Source of the DNA: Labia minor | Lineage: Eukaryota > Arthropoda > Insecta > Dermaptera > Spongiphoridae | Direction: 5' to 3' | DNA: 64,000 bases | Assembly (NCBI GenBank): GCA_963082975.1 | Contig: OY720344.1 | Span: 310,001 to 374,000 of the forward strand | Shown: positions 48,401-60,045 of the stretch, in pieces | Numbering within the stretch: position 1 is the stretch's first letter | Layout: each line of letters opens with the position of its first letter | Position numbers and translations under genes: made by a program | The notes under the pieces: generated by a model | Told to the model about the DNA's origin: nothing | The model's input: the letters and a program-made list of their open reading frames with translations, nothing else | Databases searched by the model: none

Positions 48401-50092
48401 ATGGATGAAAACCTTTTACTACTTTCAACCAAATACTATGTACCACTCGGGGGTACAGGGGGCGGCGCCCCCGTTTAGGTGTGAAGAGCGCCGAAGCCGC
48501 TCTGAGCAGCTAGTTATAAATAAAATAAAATTAAAAATATTTATGTTCTATCCATATCTGTTTTTTATTACATTAATAGATATATTAAAATTATTTGAAA
48601 TTGTTTCTGTAGCTGTAAATTAATTTATTTCAAACCGTCGGTCGGTTCGGACCTGGCCACAGGTCAACTTATTTTTTTTAATTTCTCCACACAAAAAGTA
48701 CATACCATAATTTAAATGGTAAAATTATCAATGATACAATGACAATATGATTATTGAATTTTATAAAATGAATAAAAATAATCTTTTAAAATGGTTCACG
48801 AAGGGATAGAAAGATATATTTTAAAATTAATCGCGTAATATACGAGAATAATATTTAGAATTTTTAAGTACTACGGATTTTTATTTTCAAAGAAATCTTT
48901 TGGAACTAATATAATTTTTTTATATGTTCTTTCTTATATTGTTAACTAGCTGATCAGAGCGCCTTCGGCGCTCTTCACACCTAGACGGGGGCTCCGCCCC
49001 CTGTACCCCCCCCCCCCGAGTGTCCCTATTCTGAGCTATAACCATCTAACTCCTACCCTATCCTATCTCTCTCACGTTCCTTCCTACATTGTCCACCCTG
49101 TTCACAATTGTTCTTCCAAACGGACGTTTTCCAATCGAACTCCCACCAATATATTTTCCTCTCCCATGCTAGCCATGTGCCCAGCCTCCTCTATTTTATG
49201 ACCTATAATTTAATAATTTTGATCCCCTTTGATAATAATTTCCCGATTGCAACCTCGATTTAAATTCTTTGCAAATATTATTCTCTCTGATACTAATTAT
49301 TTTGTCTTATCACTATTAATTTCAAACCCCATCAATTTTCCTGCCTCGATTAATTTTTTTATGCTACTTTAAATGTTATTAATTTATTTAAAAAAAAATC
49401 AGAGTAAACAAAATAAAAATAAAATATAAAATTAGCATAACACTAAACTGCTATAAAAATAATATTAAAAAATATATTATATATTAAAATCTTACGTGAA
49501 AATCCAATTATGAGATCAAATTTTCTTAATTAAAATAATTTACTCACATAATCTTAAAAATTAATAGTATTAAATTATAGCCGTAATGTGAATGTTTTCA
49601 AAGTTTAAAAGGCCAATAAGATCAATTGAGATATTGTAAATATCAATAGATATATAAAAAGATTTTTATCTGCACATTGCTCAGAATTTAAATTACCGCC
49701 AAATTATCGCCACCAGCGCCTCTATGATCTAGTATGGTAACTAAACTATTTTTCATTAATTATTCTTTATAATTTTTTTAAAATTTTTCTAATTAAAAAA
49801 TCGAAAATCGGGCTTCGAGGTCTGGTGGCCAGCCCCTTTGTGCTTCCGTGTAAAAAATTCCAGGTCCCTGCGTGCGATAGTTTTTGCTGGAGAGCTCGGT
49901 CAAACAAACACACAGACAAACAGACAGACAAACAGACACATTACACTTGCTTTTATTATTATAGATAAAAATTAGTACTAGTGTACTTGTGTCTGGTATC
50001 AAAGTATATCTGTGTCAAATTTTATTACAACCCGTTACTTTGTATAGATTTGTATACCAAATATATACATTCAGTTTTATAGATGTAGGTAT

Positions 50093-50127
<35 letters not shown>

Positions 50128-52075
50128 TGTAGGTATTACATACATATCGTATAAGTCAAGTGACAAGTAGTAGTAGTAGTAGTATATTTTGTGTTTACTA
50201 GAGTAGACCGATGACCTAATAACAGTGAAGTTGATGAATATAATGATTATGTCGTGTTATATAAATTAAACTTTTTGTTCAAGCACTTTTAATTAGTTAT
50301 TTTTATTTATTTTATTCAACTGTAACAAAAAATTATATAATCTTGACAAATTATAGTATCTATGTCTCACTCACACTTTTATAATAATAATAATAATTAT
50401 TATTATTATTATTATTATTATTACATTTTAATAATTTACATGCTATTTATCAAATAAGACAAATAAGACGAATTTATGCATTTATAAAAGGTAAAACAGA
50501 AAATTTGGATTATTTCATAAATTATAAATATATAAACATATTAGATAGGTATATCTTTTCTATTGATTTCTTATTTATGTTTGTTTGTGTATTATACAAG
50601 GATATATTATAATTTATAATATAATGTGAATGTGTTGATAATAATTCGTATTTCATATTTGTATTGTTATAGATTCAAACTGGCTGGCGGTGGAGTCATC
50701 TGGTGTCACTCGTCACTCGAAAGAGTTTCATGTCGTTGACAACAGGTACCAACAACATCGTCCTCTTCTATCCATTTCCACATCCTCCTTAACCACTTCA
50801 TGGCCTAGACCTAGACCTAGACCTAGACCACTCCAGTTTATTCGACATAAACGTCAAACAACAGTCTGGTTGCCAGTTCCGTTGATTGAACCACCCAACG
50901 AGAGTCGTGAAGTGAAGATGCTCCCTCCAGTAATGACGGAAAAGGAGGAGGAGGAGGAGGAGGACAACGCTACCTTTATACGTATCAATCATACTGAAGT
51001 AGAACAACGTCACACCGATCATAAACAATCCAACATTTATAATATCGTTTCTGGTTTTGTTAAAAACAATTTCAAAGATCCATTAAAGAAATTTGCCAAT
51101 TCGACATCACAATCGTTAGATAAATTAATAATGTCTCAAGTATGGCGAAAGGTTTCAACAACACGACGTCCACATAAACGTCCAAATAAACGTCCAAATA
51201 AACGTCCTTTGATTGTAGTGAAACCGGTGATTGTAACACCACCACAACAACCACCACCACCAGCATCCACCACAACTCAATCGTCCACGCATACAGTAAC
51301 GATTATTAAAAGACCAGTGGGAATGGAATTTCCAAAACCGTCTGGCAATTATGATGGTGGCTATTGGCAAGAGGTAATGCAATATCCTAAACCATCACCT
51401 GGCTATATTGATTGGAGTTATAAACCTGGAACAAGTGCTCGGCCACCGCCCAACGTTATTATATACGAGGATGCTGTACCAACAACTCAAAAGCCAATTC
51501 TCGTTCAAGATGTGCCACCACCATTCTATGGACATGCTCCAGTCGTGTTTCCAGCATCCACAATGAAACCTCCTATATGCTCCGGTGTTCTTGTATCCAG
51601 CAGCTCCAACGGCTTGTATAAAAATAGAACATTAGACGATTGTACCGATCTTAATATTATTATTCATAATCAGGTATCCAATCCATCACCAGTGCCTCCT
51701 CTTCCTTCTCCTCCATTAAATCAAGATCCAGATTATCCAACAATGACAGGTACAGGAACAGCAACAGGAACAGGAACAGGCAATGGTGGTTCAACAAATA
51801 CAACCACGGAAATGACTACAATTGAATTTTTAAATCCATTCGGATTGGCATTCTGGCAATATGTCTTTGCGCCCTTTGCTGTGCTTCTAGCAGCTGGAAT
51901 TGGAATGGCCTCTTTAATTAAGGAAAAACAATCATCCCAATCGCATCATTATACAAAATGGAAATGGAAAAGAAATGCTGAAATGGATACCAATTGGGAA
52001 CAAATTTTACAATTATTTGTAGAGCAAGCAATTGAAAAATTTCATTTATTTGATCCTGGAGGTGAAATTAATTAA
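45401..52075 (+). CDS. Predicted secreted/type I membrane protein, 501 aa, unknown function
   Basis: Coding exons 45401-45503 and 50673-52075. The exon containing the ATG starts after an acceptor at 45382; the donor is CAAG|GTAACA and the next acceptor TTATAG, joined in phase 1. Residues 1-20 are a signal peptide (WLLLVFVSIALA). Possible N-glycosylation sites follow (NLT, NNT). A furin-type site RHKR lies at 92-95 after a run of PR dipeptides encoded by CCTAGA repeats. The Pro/Thr-rich ectodomain includes RPNKRPNKRP repeats. One hydrophobic helix at about 428-450 (FWQYVFAPFAVLLAAGIGMA) is followed by a 51-residue tail with KWKWKRNAEMDTNWEQIL. I do not recognise the family. The 5.2-kb intron holds a HINE and a Helitron. 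Confidence 0.8.
45504..46650 (+). other. Intron of the 45401 gene, 5' part
   Basis: AT-rich intronic sequence; nothing recognised until the HINE at 46651. Confidence 0.5.
47116..48513 (+). mobile_element. Helitron with precise ends carrying LINE RT fragment
   Basis: Because it sits inside a HINE of known sequence, its ends are fixed: TCTATATATATAAAAAAAGG at 47116 and GAGCAGCTAG at 48513, between host A and T, without target duplication. From 5': CTGCACATTGCCC block, (GTCY)n at 47228-47272, GGCGTGGCCCACTGGC near 47452, LINE reverse transcriptase fragment (about 47570-48260), AT-rich tail, hairpins GGGGGCGGCGCCCCC and GAGCGCCGAAGCCGCTC. No Rep/helicase is present, so it is non-autonomous. Confidence 0.88.
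47570..48260 (+). pseudogene. Captured LINE reverse-transcriptase C-terminal fragment
   Basis: The longest open piece (47795-48097) reads SGNACYLAIKRLISSKLLSK, ILPVALYGWEACTMTLGDES, RFRVFENRILPCIYWPKKDE and VTGEWRRLHNKKLHGLSAS. This is the C-terminal region of an arthropod non-LTR reverse transcriptase (VFENRIL..I..PK.DEVTGEWR.LHN..L). Upstream, ..DLNIIGD.. keeps part of the YxDD region. Stops and frameshifts make it non-functional. Confidence 0.8.
48676..48945. other. AT-rich intronic spacer
   Basis: Nothing recognised. Confidence 0.3.
48946..49345 (-). mobile_element. Helitron 3' end with LINE fragment, internally deleted
   Basis: Minus strand: CTAG (48949-48946) next to host T, a perfect AGAGCGCC..GGCGCTCT hairpin, GGGGGCGGAGCCCCC and a C-run. 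It then passes directly into LINE C-terminal sequence, the AT-rich tail being deleted. Confidence 0.75.
49488..49972. repeat. Family M repeat and GTCY-bearing Helitron scraps
   Basis: 49488-49610 is family M. 49650-49690 repeats the Helitron 5' block (TCTGCACATTGCTCAGAATT). 49900-49945 is a GTCY tract in minus orientation (ACAGACAAACAGACAGAC) with a GC-rich flank near 49800-49890. Confidence 0.55.
50096..50430. repeat. Microsatellites in intron
   Basis: (ATAG)n at 50096-50127, (TAG)n near 50167-50184, and a self-complementary (AAT)n(ATT)n at 50384-50424. Confidence 0.85.
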
Positions 52076-52094
52076 TTAATTAATTAATTAATAA

Positions 52095-52156
<62 letters not shown>

Positions 52157-52781
52157 AAGAGAAAGAGAAAGAGAGAGAGCGGAAAAGAGATAATAAAATA
52201 AAATAAAATAAAATAAATTTGATACGATATACATTAATTTAATAAAAATTAAAAATAAATGATTTTGAATTATTTTTAATTATTTTTATTGCAAATGTGT
52301 ATGTACATACGTATAAGTAAATTGAATTAATTAAAACATTTTCTTGATACATAATATATATTATTATTATTATAATCAAAAAGCAATTCCATATTGATTT
52401 TATTTCACTTAACTTATCATTTGTTATTCTGTTTAGCTAATCTAATAAAATTTCCTTCACATCCTAAAAATTGTTATAATGATTTTAATTGTAGTCACCT
52501 ACATATATAAAAAATATTAAAAAATATTAAAAAATATTAGAAATTCAAAATATTCAAAATATTTAAAATTATAAATAACATTATAAAATCAAGTTTTGAT
52601 TTGAACAAACAGTCGGTATTTATTTATTATTTATTTTACTTTAGAAATTATTAAATTTTCTTTTCTTTATAACATTTATTTATCAATTAATATAAAATAT
52701 TTTGAGACTATGCAATATTATATTTTAAACAAAACAAATCAATCATTATCTGTTGTTATATCTAATTATGGTGGTTTATTG

Positions 52782-52812
<31 letters not shown>

Positions 52813-53042
52813 GAAAACTTTGTGAGTGTTTTTTTTTTTAAGTTTGTCATATAATATAGATATTTATGAATTGAATAACTTACAATATAACTACTCAATT
52901 TTTATTAATTTAAAAAAAAATAATAAAATAAATTTCAATCAAAATTATATATAGCTTATAATAATAAAAATAAATTAGAATTAATTTATTAATTATATTT
53001 AAAGATTGGACTGACAACTCTTGTTTAAACATTTTATTTATT
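52076..53042. other. 3' flank of the 501-aa gene
   Basis: (TTAA)n, (TA)n and (GA)n run from 52069 to 52180, followed by repeated AATAAA/AATAAAATAAA at about 52193-52217 that could serve as polyadenylation signals. The rest is AT-rich with a T run near 52783-52805. Confidence 0.45.
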
Positions 53043-53410
53043 TGTAAATTCAAACTGAAAACTTTTATTTTATATAAATTTCCAATCTATAAATGGAAAT
53101 GAAAATTAAAAAAGGTTAAAGGAAAGTTATTAAAAATACGCGGTTTTATGTTTCTAAATAAAATAAAATTTTGTAGAATTCAATTATTAACATAAAACAT
53201 ATTTATTATATTTTAAAGTATTTACTTATAATAATAATAATTATTATTAATAATATACAACAAAATAAAATAAAATTTATTTCGAAACATAAAACCCGGT
53301 GTTTTAAATAACTTTCCTTTAACCTTTTTTATTTCAATTATTAATTTTTATTTCCATTTACACAGTTTGGAAATTTTTATAAAATAAAAGTTTTCAATTT
53401 GAATTTATAA
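53043..53410. mobile_element. Foldback MITE with ~115-bp arms
   Basis: Arms 53043-53155 and 53283-53410 pair through GGTTAAAGGAAAGTTATT against AATAACTTTCCTTTAACC. The loop carries TTTTGTAGAATTCAATTATT, which recurs in direct orientation near 53568. It lies between the two membrane-protein exons. Confidence 0.75.
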
Positions 53411-53951
53411 ATTAATTTATAATATATGTGCATGTGTAAAATAATACATATATATATATATATAATATATATAATATATTTAATATAAATATATAAAATT
53501 TTATTTTTATTTTTATTTTATTAAATTTTAAAATTAGACATTTATTTTTAGAGAAATCAATAAAAAAATTTTGTAGAATTGAAACAAAAAACATTGTCAC
53601 TATATTTTAAAGTATAATATATAATAATAATACTTATTATTATTATTAATATTATTATTATTTTAATATTTTCTCTATTTTCTTAATTTTCTTTCAATTA
53701 TAAACAATCAATATTAATAATGCAAAAAAAAAAACAAAAAACTAAACCTATTTTTTATTTATTTATTTATTAATAAATACATTAATATCAATCCGTATAT
53801 GTATAACCGAATAATTTATTAATTAAACGAATTGGTAAGTAATATTTGTAAAATGTTTAATTTGAACATACTTTTTTGTATTTAATTGCATTACAAACTT
53901 AAAATATAAATCCTGAATAAATAAATAAATAATAATTTTATTGTTTTATAG

Positions 53952-54828
53952 GAATGACCGTGAAACGCTTTTGGGTGAATATACAGCATCTCTTTCGGCA
54001 ACACTTGACCAAAGGACACCGCCTAAATTGAAAGAACAACAAAGAAAATCCACACAAAAGGAAGATAAAGAAAAAAAGAAAGTGGAGGAGGGCCATAAAG
54101 GTATTGCTGTACCTGTTCCACCAGAACAAATTGAAGAAACTTTGAAAAAACATGAAACAAGAACATCTTCAACAGCAACACCGTTAACAACGAAAAAGCA
54201 TACAACAAGTTCAGCAGGAGCATCGACAACAACAAAAGATGGGATCTCCACTTGGATTTACCTTTCAGGTAGCGAGAGTACCACTGTCAGGTCAAAAAGA
54301 AAGACGACAACAACACCTCCAACAACAACAACAACAACACCGATGGTACAATCTGTTGAAGTAACAACAGCAGCGACAGCAGCAACGACATCGACTGAAC
54401 CTGAATCGCGTGTTAATCAAAAAAATTCGTCTGCATCGCACACAGAGAAAAAGAAGAACAAACGCCGTCGCAGACCAACAACATCAACTGGATCAACATC
54501 AACATCAACATCAACATCAACATCTAATGTATTAGCGACCAAACCACAATCAAAACCTACTCAGAAACCACTCTCAACACAAATTTATAATTATTTAGCA
54601 CGTGAAGTGATGCCAAGTGTGGGTGTTGGCTTACTAGGATTAGTTGTAACAGCAGGACTCGCTGGTTTATTTATGTATCCATTTGGAGGAGGAATCGCAC
54701 GACGAACTTATGAAGTGGACAATCATGATACACTATTGCCATACGAGGATAATAAACATGATGGTCATCGCGAAGACGAAGTGTTTGGACAGGTGTTGGC
54801 TGGTATGAGCAACAATCCCATCTACAGC

Positions 54829-54860
<32 letters not shown>

Positions 54861-55767
54861 CAATAATAACGATGTTCAATATAAAGACACCAATACAGCC
54901 ACTTATCATGACTTTTATTACCCAGTACGAGACAAGTATCGAAGTACAACGTTTCGGTATCCCATTTCAACTTCCACAACATCTACCAAATACCTGAACG
55001 TTGATGAAATCTCTATAACAGAGGCATCAGCAACAGAACAACCACCAAGACATCGTTATTCTCCCACCCGTCGACCAATATATCAACAACCAGATAATAC
55101 ACAACAACAACAACAACAACAACAACTGGAGATTACAACCAAAGACAGCTATCTGCCAGAAAATTATGATATTCGAAGGTATAGCAATGAAATGCGCAGT
55201 TTTTTAACTCCTCGAAAATTAAACAGAAAGAGACGAGCTATCGGAAATGGGGCCAATGAATTGGATACCATTTTTGAAAAAGTAATAACTACAACAACAC
55301 TTCCTACCACAAGTAACAATAATAAGAATGAAATAATCACTACAGATGCAGATACGACAATCTCTTCAACAATAACAGAGATATCACCAATCACAACAAC
55401 TTTCCCTGAATATGATGTAAATGAAATTACGACAACAACAACAGATAGTACTATAAGTACATTTACACCAGCTATCTCAAAAACATTATCACCATTATCA
55501 TCATCATCATCAACAACAACAACAACAACTTCATCAACAATCAAATCTCCTTTTTTAACAACATTTCAAGAGAAAGAAAAAATTAAATATCCAAATAATA
55601 ATTCAGAACAACAATTTACGTTGTTTTCATTGTTTCGTCGATTTGCCTCATATAAATTACGTTTAGGTCTTGATATGCTGAAATCTACTTCACGAGCATT
55701 CTATCGTTATTTGGATGATGTCGAAAGGCGGATAGATCGAAGAAATGATAAAAATAAACCACGATAA
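53952..55767 (+). CDS. Thr-rich single-pass membrane protein exon, ~605 codons
   Basis: An open exon beginning after TTTTATAG at 53951, with no in-frame ATG near its start, so upstream coding sequence is required. It begins in phase 2. A donor AACAG|GTACC at 50745 in the 501-aa gene has exactly this phase, so one model shares its signal-peptide exon (VVDNR joined to NDRETLL). The alternative is a separate gene with unseen 5' exons. From the N-terminus: Lys/Glu-rich segment, Thr-rich mucin-like tracts (codons ACA/ACC), RSKR site, one helix at about 224-246 (SVGVGLLGLVVTAGLAGLFM), a distinctive YPFGGGIARRTYEVDNHDTL with LLPYEDNKHDGHREDEVFG, Asn and Gln runs, NRKRR site, Ser/Thr tracts and a basic C-terminus. 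The family is not recognised. Confidence 0.75.
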
Positions 55768-56059
55768 TAATAATTGAAATCCATCTTACCAATTCATATC
55801 TAAAAGAAGCAAATATCAAAATAAACAATTACCAAATATATAATTAAAGCATTATCATCAGTTGCTTACAGTTATTTTTAATAAATATATTTCAACAATA
55901 AAAATAATTCTTAATCAAATAATTAATTAATATTTTTATAAAATAATAATAATATACAATATTTAAATGTAAATAATTATTATATAGATTCTTGTTAATA
56001 AATATAGAATATATTAAATATATTAAATAAATATATCTATCTATCTCTATATATACTAG

Positions 56060-56122
<63 letters not shown>

Positions 56123-57221
56123 TAGATATATTTATTAAAATATGTAAGAATTGAATTCATAGAGATAAAGGAAAATACTAGATTATCTAAAATATTTATC
56201 AATATAATTTTCTATTTAATTTTGTTGAAATATAAATCTATTAATAATATTTTATAAAGTATTATTTTTTTTATTTGAATAAAAAAAATAACATTTAATA
56301 AAATGTGGATAAACACGTTGATTTTGATGTACTTATGTGACATATAATCAAAATGAATATATACTATTATATATTCATTTAATTATAAAAAAAAATTATT
56401 AACTTTTTACTAAAACAAAAATTTAGAAAAATTTTTTTTTTTGTTATAATGGAATAAATATGAACAAGTTCATGATATTAAAATATCAAATTTTTTAAAT
56501 TATCTTTTAGGGCTAATATTCATTTTAATAATATAATAATAAATAAATATAATAGTTGACTGAGATAATTTATAACTATTTTTTGTCTTTCTTAATTTAC
56601 AAATATAAGTAGTTAGTTGATAATATAAATTCTTCTTCTTCTTCTTCTCCTTCTTCTTCTTATTATTATTTAAATAAATCACGTTTGTATAAATTAAAAT
56701 AAAATGTTTTTATATAAAATATATGTAGTTTTTCTTTAATTGAATTTTATTTTATTTTTTGTGTCAATTTACTTTTCAGATTTTTCTAATAATTTTTTTT
56801 TTTTAACAAAAATAATATATAATAATATATAATTTTAATAATATTGTATCCACTTGATACACCTATTAGCGGCTATTAATATTTAAAATATTTAAAGTAA
56901 AATTTTATTCCTGAAATCGAAGAGGGTAATAAATTGAAAGGAATGAATCCTTGAATTCTCTATTAATTTTGCTCGAAGGTCTAAAGAGAGGAATTAATTT
57001 AATCACAATAGAAACCTCTTCAACTATTATCGTACCTTGATTATTTTAGTGGACTGTATTTCGAAAGGTCATTTTTAAGATGGATTTAAAAGATCATTAA
57101 ATAAAAAAGTGTATTTAATTTAATAATATTTAATAAAATCGAAATTAATAATAATAAAAAAGGTTAATTAATCTTAAATATTCTATAAAACAAAACATAA
57201 ATTTAAATTTAATATATTTTA
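55768..57221. other. 3' flank and AT-rich intergenic DNA
   Basis: AATAAA at 55820-55825, with others near 55880, is a plausible polyadenylation signal for the exon above. (TA)n(GA)n lies at 56060-56128. (CTT)n near 56633-56660 gives a lysine-rich spurious frame on the minus strand. Confidence 0.45.
55820..55825 (+). terminator. Candidate polyadenylation signal
   Basis: AATAAA 53 bases after the stop codon at 55765-55767. In DNA this AT-rich the hexamer is common, so the assignment rests on position. Confidence 0.4.
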
Positions 57222-57405
57222 ACGGGGATAAGTGCGCTTATCTGATTTGACCACCAGGATTGGGAAAGTAATTCAGATCTTAATTGGGGTTGTACACCCC
57301 TTCGAGTATCCAAATGGTTAGCTCAAGTCCAACTTGGATCTAATGCCGAAGAAATGGTCACCTCTAGGAACCAAAGTTTTTGCCCCCTCGGGAGCATTGA
57401 ACCAA
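57222..57405 (+). repeat. Second copy of GC-richer repeat (family J)
   Basis: AACGGGGATAAGTGCGCTTA, then ACACCCCTTCGAGTATCCAAA, then GAAGAAATGGTCACCTCTAG, then TTTTGCCCCCTCGGGAGCA. The order matches 29022-29260, with about 70 bases absent after the first block. Confidence 0.6.
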
Positions 57406-57409
57406 TTAA

Positions 57410-57588
57410 CCCTTTGCACTTGTATTTATATTTGGAAAGGACGTGTGGCAACTCGGAATTTTTTTCTCATATTTGATTAAAATAAAAATATTCTAGTCTG
57501 AAAATTTTCTATTATTAATATTTTATTAATATAGTCCAATGATAGAAGATAGGGTGGCGACTATATGGCGATGTTCGAGTGCTAAGGG
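57410..57588. mobile_element. piggyBac-type MITE, 179 bp
   Basis: TTAA duplications at 57406-57409 and 57589-57592 flank inverted ends CCCTTTGCACTTG and CGAGTGCTAAGGG (11 of 13 match). TTAA targets with CCC-starting ends are typical of piggyBac. No frame is present. Confidence 0.75.
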
Positions 57589-58029
57589 TTAACTCATAAC
57601 TTTGATAAGCTTGATAAGCTTGATGTCGGAACTGAAGGGACGAGCAGCGTGACGAATTAGACGAGTTGTCGGCGATCCAAAGAAGCTGTACGGAATCAAA
57701 TATTATAAAATAATATTTTATAAAATATTGATAAAAGAGACATTTACTCTGTACATATTTATTTCACAAAATAAATCCCATTATATTTCATTAATTCTGC
57801 AGATATTTCATCTTTACAGACCATTAATTATTATATTTCAACTTTATTTTTAAAAAATAAAGTATAGTGGATATGCGAGACTTAAGAACAAATGAAAAAT
57901 TCCTCTAAAAAGTTTAGATTTGTAGAAAACCTCTCAAGGGAGACCGATTTTAATTTAAAGACTATGATATGCCTCCTACGTACAACAACATTTAAAAGGT
58001 GACGTCTGTAGAAGTGCAGTGAACCGTAT

Positions 58030-58340
58030 AATCCAGCGTTTTCCAACCTGTGGGGCGCCCCCCCCCCCCCCCTCTAGAAGGTATTAGAGCAATTCCAAGT
58101 GCCCTCAAAGGCATCTCAAGTGCCCACAAAGTTTTGAAAATTTTTGATTTTTTCTTTTCAACATGGTTCTAAAAAAAAGGTAAGATGATTTTGTGTCCAA
58201 ACTTTTGAACATTTTGGATTTTTTTTCAATATTGTTCTAAAAAAAGGTCAAAAATGATTTTGCGATGCTCTGAACCCTAAGGGGGGTGCAAGAATTTTTT
58301 TTAAGAAAAAGGGACAGAAAGGTTGGAATAATCCTTTAAA
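58030..58340. mobile_element. hAT-like remnant
   Basis: CCAGCGTTTTCCAACCTGTG with a C-run at one end and AGGTTGGAAT at the other form short inverted segments. A direct repeat (GGTTCTAAAAAAAAGGTAAG) lies inside. The target duplication is not clear. 57593-58029 has no feature apart from AAGCTTGAT repeats near 57607-57626. Confidence 0.45.
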
Positions 58341-58344
58341 AAAG

Positions 58345-58830
58345 GCAAAGTACATGGCTTAGGTACAATAAATATTGAGCTTATAAGGACGCCCCATATA
58401 ACCTCTTGAAACATTTTGCAGAACTATTCAATAAGCGGCATAAGTATTTAAAAAAAAGCAACAAAAACGAATGATCTAATTATCGTAGCATCCCAGTTTT
58501 AAGCTCAGTTGATAGAATGTATGGCAAAGTACTTAAGTATCGAATAGAGCAACTTGGAAACCCACCCACCTAATATACATTGATTTGCAAAAAGGCAATG
58601 ACAATTATCAAAACTGTGAAAAGCTATGAAAAATATATTAATCTTATACGAAACTTATACAAAGATAATATGAGTACTGTTAAAGTAAGTAAGTAAGTAC
58701 ACTGCCACCTGAGTTCAAAGTAAGTAATTGTTTGATGTAAGGCTGCTGTTTATCTTTCACGCTATTTAAGATATACTTAAATGAAGCATTAGGAGAATGG
58801 CGATGGAAATGTGGAAAAATGGAGATAAAC
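58345..58830 (+). pseudogene. Non-LTR reverse transcriptase, N-terminal domain fragment
   Basis: Frame pieces read SIPVLSSVDRMYGKVLKYRI, YEKYINLIRNLYKDNMSTVK and LFKIYLNEALGEWRWKCGKM with stops between. These correspond to RT blocks upstream of the catalytic DD (NYRGISLLS..GKVY; LI..LY....; LSP.LF.IYL.E). It is a broken LINE of the same broad type as the other fragments. Confidence 0.7.
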
Positions 58831-59699
58831 ATTCTTAATAATTTTATAAGAGAGAAATTTTATCATTAAATTAAATCAAAAATTGAATTACATAAATTAA
58901 TAAAAGTGATTATTTTTTCAATTTCTGTTTTGAAATAATTTTCAATATTTATTATTATAATTTACAATTTTCGTTTAAAAATACAGATATTTATATGAAT
59001 ATATTTATATATATTCATCATTATTAATTTACTTTCAAATTCGCGCCTATTTCTTAATCCGGAACAGGTAGTGGTAGTGGACTATCAATTGTTTTGTTTA
59101 GTAGAAGGATTTCTACCATTTAATTATAATATTGAGGACACTATACAATAATACTTATTATTATTATTATTAATATATTATAAATGGATTAAATAATTAT
59201 TAAATTTTCAAATAGAATATAATTTCACTGAAGAATAAAAATTAATATTACGAGAAAAATTTAAAATTAATCATCTGTTCAATTAATAATTAATATACAA
59301 TTCACAAATAGAAAAATATAATAATAATAATAGAAAATAATAAAAATGAAGCATTGAATGAGATGAAATTTTCATTGATAATAAATAAATTTAACAAATT
59401 TTAAAGTATAAAAAATAAACTTTTAATAAGAGTAAAACAAACAAATAATTTCCCACTTTCCTAATATTTTTTATTTTTTTTATTTATTGACTTTTAAGAT
59501 CTATGCTCATAAGTCAAGCCTTGGTATTTTTTTTAAAATTATTAATGTATTTAATTTTAATTCTAAATGAACTTGGCTAGGTACGATTCTCAAGTTTAGC
59601 GTATATAGTATATATAAAAGTTATGAAAAGTATTATTAAACTTAAATTTATAAAATATGATAAGAATAATTTTTAATTAAACACTTGATGAAGCTTCAA
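58831..59699. other. AT-rich intergenic
   Basis: No repeat family or gene recognised. Confidence 0.3.
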
Positions 59700-59845
59700 A
59701 TTATTTATTGATAACTTCTGATGAGATACCTACATGAGGGAAAATAGGAGTTGGATGGATATAGTTTAGGATAGGGGTACTTGTAGGAATGTGGTTGCTG
59801 CGGCCAAGAACTTTTAGTTCCTTAGAGCCACATTGATAGATAGAG
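59700..59845 (+). pseudogene. LINE C-terminal tail with GATA repeat
   Basis: GTTGCTGCGGCCAAGAACTT matches the other LINE ends, followed by AGAGCCACATTGATAGATAG. No Helitron tail is attached. Confidence 0.65.
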
Positions 59846-60045
59846 ATAGATAGAAGATATCGTATATATACGTATATGATGTATATATCTATATATCAAC
59901 AAACTTGAAACGTCATCGAGTGTTTAATATTAAACGTTATTTTTAATAAGTTTTATATTTTTAAGTTTAACTTGAGTTTTCATAACTAATTAAAATACTT
60001 CATTCAATTAGTACTTACATAATTTAATAATAATTTAAATTATTA

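Larger units (their letters stand above)
46651..48675 (+). mobile_element. HINE family A interrupted by a Helitron
   Basis: The 5' part spans 46651-47115 and the 3' part 48514-48675, which ends with CGTCGGTCGGT and the ACCTGGCCACAGGT hairpin. Joined, they give an ordinary family A element. The break falls exactly between A and T of the consensus TATATATTATAAAT, the site of the Helitron at 47116-48513. Confidence 0.88.

Noticed and set aside
50798-51382. Minus-strand frames opposite the 501-aa protein exon
   Set aside because: They are shadows of the low-complexity coding exon and encode runs of V, L and W from complementary Pro/Thr/Gln codons.
53946-55544. Minus-strand frames opposite the Thr-rich exon
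   Set aside because: These are complement shadows of ACA/CAA/AAC repeats with no independent features.
56500-56682. Lysine-rich small protein on the minus strand
   Set aside because: Product of a CTT microsatellite and surrounding AT-rich sequence.
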